IMG/VR virus record: IMGVR_UViG_3300030380_001603
Coordinates: 1 to 31,995 of that record
Length of the DNA: 31,995 nucleotides
DNA from: a virus
Reading direction: 5' to 3' (one strand)
The notes below the pieces were generated by a model. That model had not been told where the DNA came from, did not search any database, and saw only the letters and a program-made list of their open reading frames with translations. Below are positions 23,875-29,729 of this stretch, piece after piece; the first letter of the stretch is position 1, and every line of letters begins with the position of its first letter. The position numbers were made by a program, and so were the translations under genes.

Positions 23875-24072
23875 ATGAGCATAAATATATACGACAGGAA
23901 AGATATGAGGGGTGGTGGCTATGCCAAACGCAAATTCACCCTTGAGGAAGCTGAGTCAATACGCAAGGAATACGATGCAGGTGGCATAAGCCAAACGAAG
24001 TTAGCCAAAAAGCATGGTGTATCTCAGCCAATAATCAATATGATTCTACGAGGGAAAACGTATAAAAATTAA
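23875..24072 (+). CDS. Small helix-turn-helix protein (65 aa)
   Basis: Residues ~20-60 form a clear resolvase/Fis-like helix-turn-helix: KFTLEEAESIRKEYDAG, ISQTKLAKKHGVSQPIINMI, ending in a basic RGKTYKN. The N-terminus is Gly-rich. It is the last gene before the G-quadruplex gene's promoter. A transcriptional switch for this promoter is plausible. Confidence 0.7.
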   Translation: MSINIYDRKDMRGGGYAKRKFTLEEAESIRKEYDAGGISQTKLAKKHGVSQPIINMILRGKTYKN

Positions 24073-24090
24073 TTTTTTTTTAAAAAAAGT

Positions 24091-24120
24091 TTGGTATATT
24101 AAAAAATAGTTTTATCTTTG
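24091..24120 (+). promoter_or_regulatory. Early promoter before 24144
   Basis: TTG at 24091-24093 and TATCTTTG at 24113-24120 with a 19-base gap. The leader shares AAAACTAAAACA before ATG with the 20594 leader. Confidence 0.75.
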
Positions 24121-24143
24121 TAGAGAATTTAAAAACTAAAACA

Positions 24144-24530
24144 ATGGGATATGGAGGTAGTCAGGGGGATAAGGGGGATAGGGGAGTAGGGGGGTACTTC
24201 GGCACTCCAATGATAAACAAATTGAATACTAACGAATTTAACTATAACAAAATGATTACAAAGAAAGAAGCAAAGCACTTATTAGAAAAGATGAAAGAGG
24301 ACAACAGAATGTTCTCACTTGAGTTCATTAAGAAGGATGGCACTAGAAGAACTATGTTGGCTAGGTTCAACGTAACAAAGTATCTGCTAGGCGAAGGCAG
24401 AAGGTATGACCCTGCCAACTACAACCTGATGACTGTGTTCGATATGAACAAGGGTGCATACAGAACAATACCATTGGATAGACTCCTGTGGGTTAGAACA
24501 AAAGGCAAGAGATACTATGTAAGTCCATGA
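24144..24530 (+). CDS. SH3-like conserved early protein with Gly-rich N-terminus
   Basis: A 128-residue protein. The first ~20 residues (GYGGSQGDKGDRGVGG) are encoded by the G-quadruplex motif. From ~37 on (MITKKEAKHLLEKMKEDN, FIKKDGTRRTMLARFNVTK, NLMTVFDMNKGAYRTIPLDR) it looks like a small beta barrel seen in Bacteroidota phages. An internal ATG at 24252 would give the folded part alone, with the G-rich run as untranslated leader. The start at 24144 fits the shared leader better. Function unknown. Confidence 0.55.
   Translation: MGYGGSQGDKGDRGVGGYFGTPMINKLNTNEFNYNKMITKKEAKHLLEKMKEDNRMFSLEFIKKDGTRRTMLARFNVTKYLLGEGRRYDPANYNLMTVFDMNKGAYRTIPLDRLLWVRTKGKRYYVSP
24164..24194 (+). promoter_or_regulatory. 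G-quadruplex-forming motif at 5' end of early gene
   Basis: G-runs of 5, 5, 4 and 6, with loops ATAA, ATA and AGTA, lie 20 bases after the start codon. This meets the standard four-tract G-quadruplex pattern and would form in both non-template DNA and mRNA. It is striking in an AT-rich genome. Confidence 0.75.
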
Positions 24531-24566
24531 TTGAATTGTTTTTGATTAATTTTTGTTTGTAAATAG

Positions 24567-24599
24567 GGTGGTGGAATTTTTCTGCCACCTTATTTTTTT
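24567..24599 (+). terminator. Rho-independent terminator
   Basis: GGTGGTGG (24567-24574) pairs with CTGCCACC (24582-24589) over eight pairs, including two G-T, with a loop of 7 and then TTATTTTTTT. The 3' arm CTGCCACC recurs twice in the repeats downstream (24612, 24627), so the 5' arm could also pair there. Confidence 0.8.
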
Positions 24600-24607
24600 A
24601 TGACCAC

Positions 24608-24654
24608 GAAACTGCCACCGTTGAAACTGCCACCGAAACTGCCCTGAAACTGCC
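24608..24654 (+). repeat. Cluster of four GAAACTGCC motifs
   Basis: GAAACTGC starts at 24608, 24623, 24635 and 24646 (spacings 15, 12 and 11), each followed by C. Two copies extend to GAAACTGCCACCG. It is the densest non-coding cluster of a motif seen 18 times in the window. Confidence 0.8.
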
Positions 24655-24816
24655 ATTGACCTGCCGAATTTTTTATACTGACCACCCCCTCCCCTACCCT
24701 ACTTAGTGTTTTTTTTACACTAACTAATTTACAGCTGTAAAAATACAGCACGTAAAAAAAAATATTATTTTTTATTTGGATATTAAAAAAGTTATTTGTA
24801 TGGGCTAAAACTTTTT

Positions 24817-24846
24817 TATTTTTGTATTAAATAATTTGTATATTTG
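24817..24846 (+). promoter_or_regulatory. Promoter region before 24867
   Basis: Two overlapping -7 candidates: TATTTTTG at 24817-24824 with TTG at 24796-24798, and TATATTTG at 24839-24846 just before ATG at 24867. The second has no well-spaced TTG but is the closer match. Confidence 0.5.
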
Positions 24847-24866
24847 TCGAAACAAAACTCAATAAA

Positions 24867-25100
24867 ATGAAAGATTTAAACTACAACACTATTTATTCAA
24901 ATTTAAAACAAGCGCAATACATTTGCGCCGAGTATCCACAATTAAATAATTTATTTGATTTAATTACCCACAATTTAAATTTATTAGATGATTACGATGA
25001 TTTTATAAAACTAGAAAAAGAAAATATATCTAATTTTAGTATTTATGCTTTTAAAACGGCTGTAGCATATAAAGAAGCCCTTAAATATTCACTAATTTAA
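24867..25100 (+). CDS. Hypothetical early protein (77 aa)
   Basis: A helical protein rich in Asn, Leu and Tyr (LNYNTIYSNLKQAQYICAEY, HNLNLLDDYDDFIKLEKEN). It is more AT-rich than its neighbours. No family recognised. It opens the last early operon after the intergenic region. Confidence 0.5.
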   Translation: MKDLNYNTIYSNLKQAQYICAEYPQLNNLFDLITHNLNLLDDYDDFIKLEKENISNFSIYAFKTAVAYKEALKYSLI

Positions 25101-25110
25101 AAAAAACAAA

Positions 25111-25203
25111 ATGAGAAATTTCAACCTTGACAATTTAGTTTTCCACCTTTGGAAAATTATAATTATAACAGTTCTATTAATTAACATTTTTAATCTATAT
25201 TAA
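25111..25203 (+). CDS. 30-aa single-span membrane miniprotein
   Basis: ATG at 25111 and TAA at 25201-25203, one base before the next ATG. The sequence (FHLWKIIIITVLLINIF) is one membrane span. A similar 31-aa span is at 25980. It could be a small membrane toxin or regulator of host function; unknown. Confidence 0.4.
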   Translation: MRNFNLDNLVFHLWKIIIITVLLINIFNLY

Positions 25204-25204
25204 T

Positions 25205-25807
25205 ATGAAAAAGCAAAGTAAATACGAATTAAGAAAAATAAGTAAAAACCTAGATTACTTTTTTAATCTAGCGACAGACGAACAAATAAAAGACGGCAAA
25301 CGATGGTATAAAGAGTCTAACGAATTTTGCCAAGAGGTAGCAAAGGAATACAACACCGACCCGTTAAAGGTTGCTTCAGTCGTTTCTGCATTAAGTCCAC
25401 GTAATAGATGGGAACAAAATTTAAAAGATGCAAAAAAAGTATTTCAGGCCATAAGCGAAGGCAAAGAAGCAAACGACATAAAAGTTTGTACTTTTAATAA
25501 GAATAAATTTAAAGCTTTTGAACTAGCTAAAGGCAATATTTTTATAACTGAAGATAGCCCCAAGACGTTTAATTTTGTGCGAAACATTGCCCACCTTTGC
25601 CCTGCATCGGTTACAGTTGATATATGGCATCTCAGAGCGTGTTTAAAGCAGTTTAAAAGCATAGGTAACGCACAAATTGGCAAAGTAGCCTATAATCAAA
25701 TAAAAGCTCTTACAATCAAAAAAGCTCATAAATTAGGGTTGACAGGTTTTGAATATCAAGCCATAATATGGATAACCGCACAAAATAACATAGATAAATT
25801 AAGATAA
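25205..25807 (+). CDS. Conserved phage protein (DUF7178-like, possible HhH-GPD relative)
   Basis: A 200-residue protein with WYKESNEFCQEVAKEYN, VASVVSALSPRNRWEQNLKD, ELAKGNIFITEDSPKTFNFV and VTVDIWHLRACLKQF. The SP-N-W-N block and a VD-W pair resemble a phage/plasmid family that in turn recalls helix-hairpin-helix glycosylases. No catalytic residue can be assigned with confidence. It ends in TAATG with the next small gene. Confidence 0.55.
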   Translation: MKKQSKYELRKISKNLDYFFNLATDEQIKDGKRWYKESNEFCQEVAKEYNTDPLKVASVVSALSPRNRWEQNLKDAKKVFQAISEGKEANDIKVCTFNKNKFKAFELAKGNIFITEDSPKTFNFVRNIAHLCPASVTVDIWHLRACLKQFKSIGNAQIGKVAYNQIKALTIKKAHKLGLTGFEYQAIIWITAQNNIDKLR

Positions 25808-25977
25808 TGAACAGATACAGAATAAATACTAAAATTAGTCATTCAGGCCGTTACTATTTCGCTTCATGGTGTTATGCTAAAAGTGTACGAGGTGCAAAGC
25901 AAACGAAAGTATACAAGCACTACCTGCAGGAATTTAACGCCTCTAGAATAGTAGGATTAGAAATTGAAAGATTCTAA
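25807..25977 (+). CDS. 56-aa basic hypothetical protein
   Basis: ATG at 25807 in TAATG with the previous gene; TAA at 25975-25977. A basic protein with aromatic residues (SGRYYFASWCYAKSVRG, KVYKHYLQEF). Coupled to the DUF7178-like gene. No family recognised. Confidence 0.5.
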   Translation: MNRYRINTKISHSGRYYFASWCYAKSVRGAKQTKVYKHYLQEFNASRIVGLEIERF

Positions 25978-25979
25978 AC

Positions 25980-26075
25980 ATGAGTAACAAGAAACGACTT
26001 GAAGACGTCAATCTTTCGTCTTTTTGGCTAATCATTACTTTTATATTAGCTCTAATAAAATCATGCTTCAGCTAG
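25980..26075 (+). CDS. 31-aa membrane miniprotein
   Basis: ATG at 25980 and TAG at 26073-26075. A basic N-terminus (MSNKKRLEDV) and one membrane span (FWLIITFILALIKSC). It follows the previous gene by two bases and is followed by a terminator, so it closes the operon. Unknown function. Confidence 0.4.
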   Translation: MSNKKRLEDVNLSSFWLIITFILALIKSCFS

Positions 26076-26098
26076 TTTTAAAGACTAATTTTTAAGAG

Positions 26099-26127
26099 AG
26101 CACCCAATAAATGAGTGCTTTTTTTTT
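26099..26127 (+). terminator. Terminator at end of early region
   Basis: AGCACCC (26099-26105) pairs with GAGTGCT (26113-26119) with one mismatch and a 7-base loop, followed by nine T. It ends the early operon. Confidence 0.75.
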
Positions 26128-26494
26128 GGCTTAATGTGTTGTTTTTTTGTTTTATTGTGGGTGAAAAATGCTCAGATTTGTGCAAATTTTCAATTTTCAA
26201 CCTATATTTTTACTAAAATTGCTAGTAATTTTTGTTGATAACTTGTTTTTTGCAGTCCGTCATATATATACTCATACAACTTAGCCACATCCACACAACC
26301 ACACAGATTTTAAATCCAATTTTATAAGCAGTATGTTTTAAGAAATAGTTTTATTGGAATACGTTTATTCAACGTTGATAGGAAAGGTACGAAGTTAGTG
26401 AAAATAATTGACAATCTTTCGCAAAAGTAGTGCGAAAAGTGCTTATGGGGTAAAAAAATTACAAAAAAATTTTAAAGTTCTATTTTATAGATTG

Positions 26495-26547
26495 AAGGGT
26501 ACGTGAAGGGTATAATATACCCTACATAATAAAGCTAAAGATAAAGC
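26495..26547 (+). repeat. Iteron/hairpin module, copy C
   Basis: AAGGGTACGTGAAGGGT at 26495-26511, inverted repeat AGGGTAT/ATACCCT at 26507-26513 and 26517-26523, then ATAATAAAGCTAAAGATAAA. The layout matches copy A (29 bases from first repeat to end of inverted repeat). It lies just upstream of the TerS promoter. Confidence 0.7.
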
Positions 26548-26549
26548 TA

Positions 26550-26580
26550 TTGTATATAATTATTATTTTTTTTAGTTTTG
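26550..26580 (+). promoter_or_regulatory. Promoter of terminase genes, leaderless class
   Basis: TTG at 26550-26552 and TAGTTTTG at 26573-26580 with a 20-base gap. ATG follows four bases later at 26585, so the transcript is probably leaderless. Confidence 0.65.
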
Positions 26581-26584
26581 TATA

Positions 26585-26995
26585 ATGAGTGACGAAAAAG
26601 ATGAAATGCCAAATCCTGACAACTATACACCAAAAAGGGTGTTCGGTCATCACAACGGAACAGGCAGGAAAAAAGGCAGTATCGCCAAAAGCACAAAGAT
26701 AACAAGAGAGATAATTGCTCATGCCCTTAGTGGACAAGAAGTAAACATTATGGATGCCCTAGAAAAGCTGTCATCCAAGAACCCTGAAGCGTACATCAAT
26801 GCCATAGCCAAGCTGCTCAACTATGCAGTTCCAAAACTTCAGTCAACGGAAATCAAATCCGAGAACAGTAGAAAGATTGAGATTAACTTAGACGACAATG
26901 TTAGCATTGATGAGCTTAAACTAAAAATGGAAAGTCTGAAGAATGAAGGTGACGATGATGACGACTTAGCCGACTACGTTGAGGTAAATGAATAA
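26585..26995 (+). CDS. terS: Small terminase subunit (putative)
   Basis: A 136-residue protein directly before TerL. It has GRKKGSIAKSTKITREIIAH, a basic DNA-binding-type segment, then a helical oligomer region (MDALEKLSSKNPEAYINAI) and an acidic tail (DDDDD), the usual small-terminase order. It recognises the packaging site and loads TerL. It overlaps TerL by eight bases. The call rests on position and size. Confidence 0.65.
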   Translation: MSDEKDEMPNPDNYTPKRVFGHHNGTGRKKGSIAKSTKITREIIAHALSGQEVNIMDALEKLSSKNPEAYINAIAKLLNYAVPKLQSTEIKSENSRKIEINLDDNVSIDELKLKMESLKNEGDDDDDLADYVEVNE

Positions 26996-28415
26996 AGAAG
27001 AAAGAAAACAGCTCTTACAGGCAATGGAGAAAGCCATTTGCGAGAAGTCCTTTTACGAGTTCTTCGTTAGGGCATTTGAAATTGCCGAACCATCAGTACC
27101 CATATCAGTAAACTTTCACCATAAATACCTTTGCGATATATTACAAGCCGAAGCCGAGAGGATAAGGGATAATAAGCCAAAGGATAAAGACATAATCATA
27201 AACATACCCTTCCGTAGCACAAAGTCACTACTTGTGACGGTTCTCTTTCCTGCTTGGTGTTGGGCAGTACATCCAAAGATGAGGTTTATCACAGCATCAT
27301 ATTCTGCCGACATTAGCATAGAACACGCAACCAAGTCAAGGGATATAATACAAAGCGAGTGGTTTCAGAAACATTGGGGTGATAGGTTTCATATCAAAAA
27401 AGACCAAAACCTAAAAGCTAGATACGAAAACAACTTCTTAGGTTCAAGACGTGCCACCTCAGTCGGAGGTTCGGTTACAGGACAAGGTGGCGACATAATA
27501 CTTGTTGATGACCCAACCTCACCAAAAAATGCAGCATCCCAGATAGAAAGAGAAAACGCAAACGAATGGTATAAGTCCACCTTGTATTCAAGGTTAAACA
27601 ACCCAACAACAGGAGTTAGGATTATCATTATGCAAAGGGTACACGAAGATGACCTTAGTGGCTATCTACTATACACCTCACCTGACAAGCATAGGCACAT
27701 ATGTATTCCTGCCGAACTTTCGGATGACTTGAAGCCAAAAGACCTATCAGAGCATTATGAGGATGGTCTTTTTTGGAAGGAAAGATTCAGTAGGGAGATT
27801 TTAGACGATTACAAATCGGCACTCGGCTCTTATGGCTACGCAGGACAGCTACAACAGCGACCTACACCTGCAAATAGTGGGATGATTAAAAAAACGTGGT
27901 TCAAGATAGATAATGAAAAAAAAGAAGGGGTAGTCAATTTTATAATCGACCCTGCATACACAGCAAGTGAGAAAAATGACCCATCAGCACTACTTGCATA
28001 CGTCTTTGCCGACAATACTTGGCAAATAACAGAAGTTCAGAACGTGAGATTGGAGTTTCCTGACCTTATCAAGCATATAGTTAAGTTTGTTGAGAAGAAT
28101 GGGTATGGTAGCCAATCAAGGATATTCGTTGAGCCAAAGGCGAGTGGTAAGTCAATCGTGCAAACGCTGATAAGAGAAACTGCCTTGAACATAAGAGAAG
28201 ATAAACCACCCACCAAAGATAAGATGGCTAGGGTGCAAGATATTAGTCCAACATTGGAAACAGGAAGGGTGAGTTTACTCAAGGGTGCTTGGAATGATGA
28301 GTTTTTGATGCAATGCCAACAATTTCCTGCTGCAAGGCACGATGATATGGTCGATTGCCTTGTTATGGCACTAAATCAGCACTTTAGAGGTAAAAAAATA
28401 GTATTCTTTGGATAA
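26988..28415 (+). CDS. terL: Large terminase subunit
   Basis: A 475-residue DNA-packaging motor. ATPase part: a Walker A-like IPFRSTKSLLV (73-83), a Walker B IILVDDP (170-176) and GQGGDI before it, with a coupling motif near IIMQRV. Nuclease part: FIIDPAYTA (Asp321), FVEPKASGKS (Glu382) and HDDMVDCLV (Asp452, Asp456), matching the RNase-H-like nuclease of TerL. It pumps DNA into the prohead and cuts it at the portal. It overlaps TerS by eight bases. Confidence 0.93.
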   Translation: MNKEERKQLLQAMEKAICEKSFYEFFVRAFEIAEPSVPISVNFHHKYLCDILQAEAERIRDNKPKDKDIIINIPFRSTKSLLVTVLFPAWCWAVHPKMRFITASYSADISIEHATKSRDIIQSEWFQKHWGDRFHIKKDQNLKARYENNFLGSRRATSVGGSVTGQGGDIILVDDPTSPKNAASQIERENANEWYKSTLYSRLNNPTTGVRIIIMQRVHEDDLSGYLLYTSPDKHRHICIPAELSDDLKPKDLSEHYEDGLFWKERFSREILDDYKSALGSYGYAGQLQQRPTPANSGMIKKTWFKIDNEKKEGVVNFIIDPAYTASEKNDPSALLAYVFADNTWQITEVQNVRLEFPDLIKHIVKFVEKNGYGSQSRIFVEPKASGKSIVQTLIRETALNIREDKPPTKDKMARVQDISPTLETGRVSLLKGAWNDEFLMQCQQFPAARHDDMVDCLVMALNQHFRGKKIVFFG

Positions 28416-28446
28416 ATGACTTATAAAATTGAATTTTACAACGAAA

Positions 28447-28481
28447 TTGCGACAAAGTACTGATATTAATAATTAATTTTG
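28447..28481 (+). promoter_or_regulatory. Late-type promoter, twin of that at 8274
   Basis: TTGCGA at 28447-28452 and TAATTTTG at 28474-28481; ATG at 28487 follows five bases later. Element spacing is the same as at 8274/8301, suggesting a shared regulator for tail and head operons. Confidence 0.65.
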
Positions 28482-28486
28482 CAAAA

Positions 28487-28879
28487 ATGGAACAACTTGT
28501 CTATATAAACGATGAACACAAGAGGATAATCGAAGATTATATGACTTTTGTTCAAAAAGAGGTCTATGAGGTTACTGAAACTGCTAAATGTGGCAAGTTT
28601 GGTGATTTTCAAGAGCTTTTACATGACATAAAGCAGTATCACAATGATTTTTTTGATATTGCAATAAAAGAAAGTGGAGTTGGTGAATGGATATTTTCTA
28701 TTCCTAATTTATGTATGTTTATGGTGATGGGGTTTTTTGCAGGGTTAAAAACTGAAGAAAACGAAGATTTAATAGAATCTCACGCAAATGAAATCCACGA
28801 GATGACGATGAACACAGTTGCTGTGCTTTCTGACTTTCTCAAGGATATGGAGGTAATAATAAACGAATCACAATGCTAA
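28487..28879 (+). CDS. Hypothetical protein at start of tail operon (130 aa)
   Basis: An acidic, mostly helical protein (HKRIIEDYMTFVQKEVYE, GDFQELLHDIKQYHND) with a hydrophobic stretch (SIPNLCMFMVMGFFAGL, ~72-88), which may be buried or membrane-facing. It is first after a late-type promoter and overlaps the chaperone gene by seven bases. No family recognised. Contains a GAAACTGC motif. Confidence 0.6.
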   Translation: MEQLVYINDEHKRIIEDYMTFVQKEVYEVTETAKCGKFGDFQELLHDIKQYHNDFFDIAIKESGVGEWIFSIPNLCMFMVMGFFAGLKTEENEDLIESHANEIHEMTMNTVAVLSDFLKDMEVIINESQC

Positions 28880-29517
28880 ACATAGAAATAAACAATAAGG
28901 AGTATAATATACCTAACAAATGGGAGGAGATGACTCTCGACTACTATTGTGGGATATATGAGATAATAAAAAAGTATCAAATCACCGAAGAAGAAGAAAA
29001 TAGTGAGAATGACCTCACAAAGTATCTTGCCAATCAAGAAAACAAGATGTATAGGGATTTATTCATCTATATGACCAAGATTGACGAGAAAACGATGAAA
29101 AATGTGCCAATTAGCGATGTATTCGCAGTAATTGAGTGCTTAGAAGAAATAATGGAGGAATATAAGCCAAAAGGTTTGGATTACTTCGAGTTTGAGGGAG
29201 ATGTGTACTATTTTCCACTAGATTTTCTAAGAACAGGCACATTTGGTGATTACATAGAGAGTCAGCAGTTGGAAATGAACACACAGTACCTAAAAAATGG
29301 TAGGTTTGACATTTTGCCTGAGCAAATGGCAATTTTGTGTAAAAAAGTGGATGAGGAGGTTGATTTAGACGATATTGACGAAAAGGCGAAGAAATTTCGT
29401 GGTTTGACAATGGACATCGTTTGGGAGTTCAGTTTTTTTTTGAACAAACGAACTTTGGCATCTCTAAACGTTATAAAAACCTTTTCAGAAATGGTGGAAC
29501 AAAAAGTATCGCAGTAG
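28873..29517 (+). CDS. Tail assembly chaperone (short form, gpG-like)
   Basis: A 214-residue acidic, helical protein: IPNKWEEMTLDYYCGIYEII, MYRDLFIYMTKIDEKTMKNV, a run with GRFDILPEQMAILCKK, and the slippery run near residue 187. Such chaperones bind the tape measure while the tail forms. A -1 frame opens at the slip site and encodes a C-terminal extension (see 29421-29729). Assignment rests on the G/GT frameshift and operon position; the tape measure itself is several genes further on. Confidence 0.7.
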   Translation: MLNIEINNKEYNIPNKWEEMTLDYYCGIYEIIKKYQITEEEENSENDLTKYLANQENKMYRDLFIYMTKIDEKTMKNVPISDVFAVIECLEEIMEEYKPKGLDYFEFEGDVYYFPLDFLRTGTFGDYIESQQLEMNTQYLKNGRFDILPEQMAILCKKVDEEVDLDDIDEKAKKFRGLTMDIVWEFSFFLNKRTLASLNVIKTFSEMVEQKVSQ

Positions 29518-29729
29518 CGAAGGCAAGTAGGATATTAAAGCCATTTGGTTGGCTAAACACCCTATACGACCTATCACTTGATGGAGTATTTACAAAAGAA
29601 GGTAAAGATGCCATGCAGAGTGTAAAAGACGAAAAGTTGTATAAGGTTTTGACATATCTGTCTTGGAAAACTGCAAAACAAGATTATGAACTAGCTGTCA
29701 ATGAAGAACAGCGAAAAAGTATAAAATAA
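29421..29729 (+). CDS. -1 frame extension of tail assembly chaperone (gpGT-like fusion part)
   Basis: In the -1 frame relative to 28873, codons continue from the nine-T run to a TAA at 29727-29729, adding about 95 residues (KASRILKPFGWLNTLYDLSL, then KLYKVLTYLSWKTAKQDYE). The only start in this frame is a TTG at 29421, poor and right at the slip, so the frame is best expressed by frameshifting. The fused product would be about 285 residues. It overlaps the next gene in TAATG. Confidence 0.65.
   Translation: MGVQFFFEQTNFGISKRYKNLFRNGGTKSIAVAKASRILKPFGWLNTLYDLSLDGVFTKEGKDAMQSVKDEKLYKVLTYLSWKTAKQDYELAVNEEQRKSIK
29433..29441 (+). promoter_or_regulatory. Ribosomal -1 frameshift site (T-run)
   Basis: Nine T in AGT-TTT-TTT-TTG; slipping back one base gives CAG-TTT-TTT-TTT-GAA. 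A T-TTT-TTT heptamer is a valid slippery site and lies at the point where the two chaperone frames meet. No downstream pseudoknot was checked. Confidence 0.7.

Larger units (their letters stand above)
24531..24866 (+). other. Intergenic region with terminator, GAAACTGC cluster and inverted repeats
   Basis: A 336-base gap with no supported gene. In order it holds a terminator (24567-24599), four GAAACTGCC copies (24608-24654), a C-rich run (24681-24699), and inverted repeats TTAGTGT/ACACTAA (24703-24709, 24717-24723), the perfect palindrome TTACAGCTGTAA (24729-24740) and GCTGTA/TACAGC (24734-24749). It ends in AT-rich sequence with a promoter before 24867. It could be an origin, recombination site or regulatory hub. 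Confidence 0.6.
26128..26584 (+). other. Intergenic region before terminase with iteron module C
   Basis: No gene seen in 457 bases (509 from the last stop at 26075). AT-rich throughout. It contains an inverted repeat TTTCGC/GCGAAA (26417-26422, 26432-26437), a CCACATCC/CCACAC-rich stretch near 26285-26302, the module C repeats (26495-26547) and the TerS promoter. Regions like this, next to terminase genes, often hold pac or cos sites; none is identifiable by eye. Confidence 0.5.

Noticed and set aside
15168-26584. CRISPR array from the GAAACTGC cluster or ATAAAG repeats
   Set aside because: The repeats are 6-17 bases, unequally spaced and without spacer-sized unique segments or cas genes.
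29433-29441. The nine-T run as a sequencing error that splits one gene
   Set aside because: A -1 slip at a T-run in a tail assembly chaperone is an established expression strategy, and both frames look protein-like on their proper sides; read data would still be needed for certainty.
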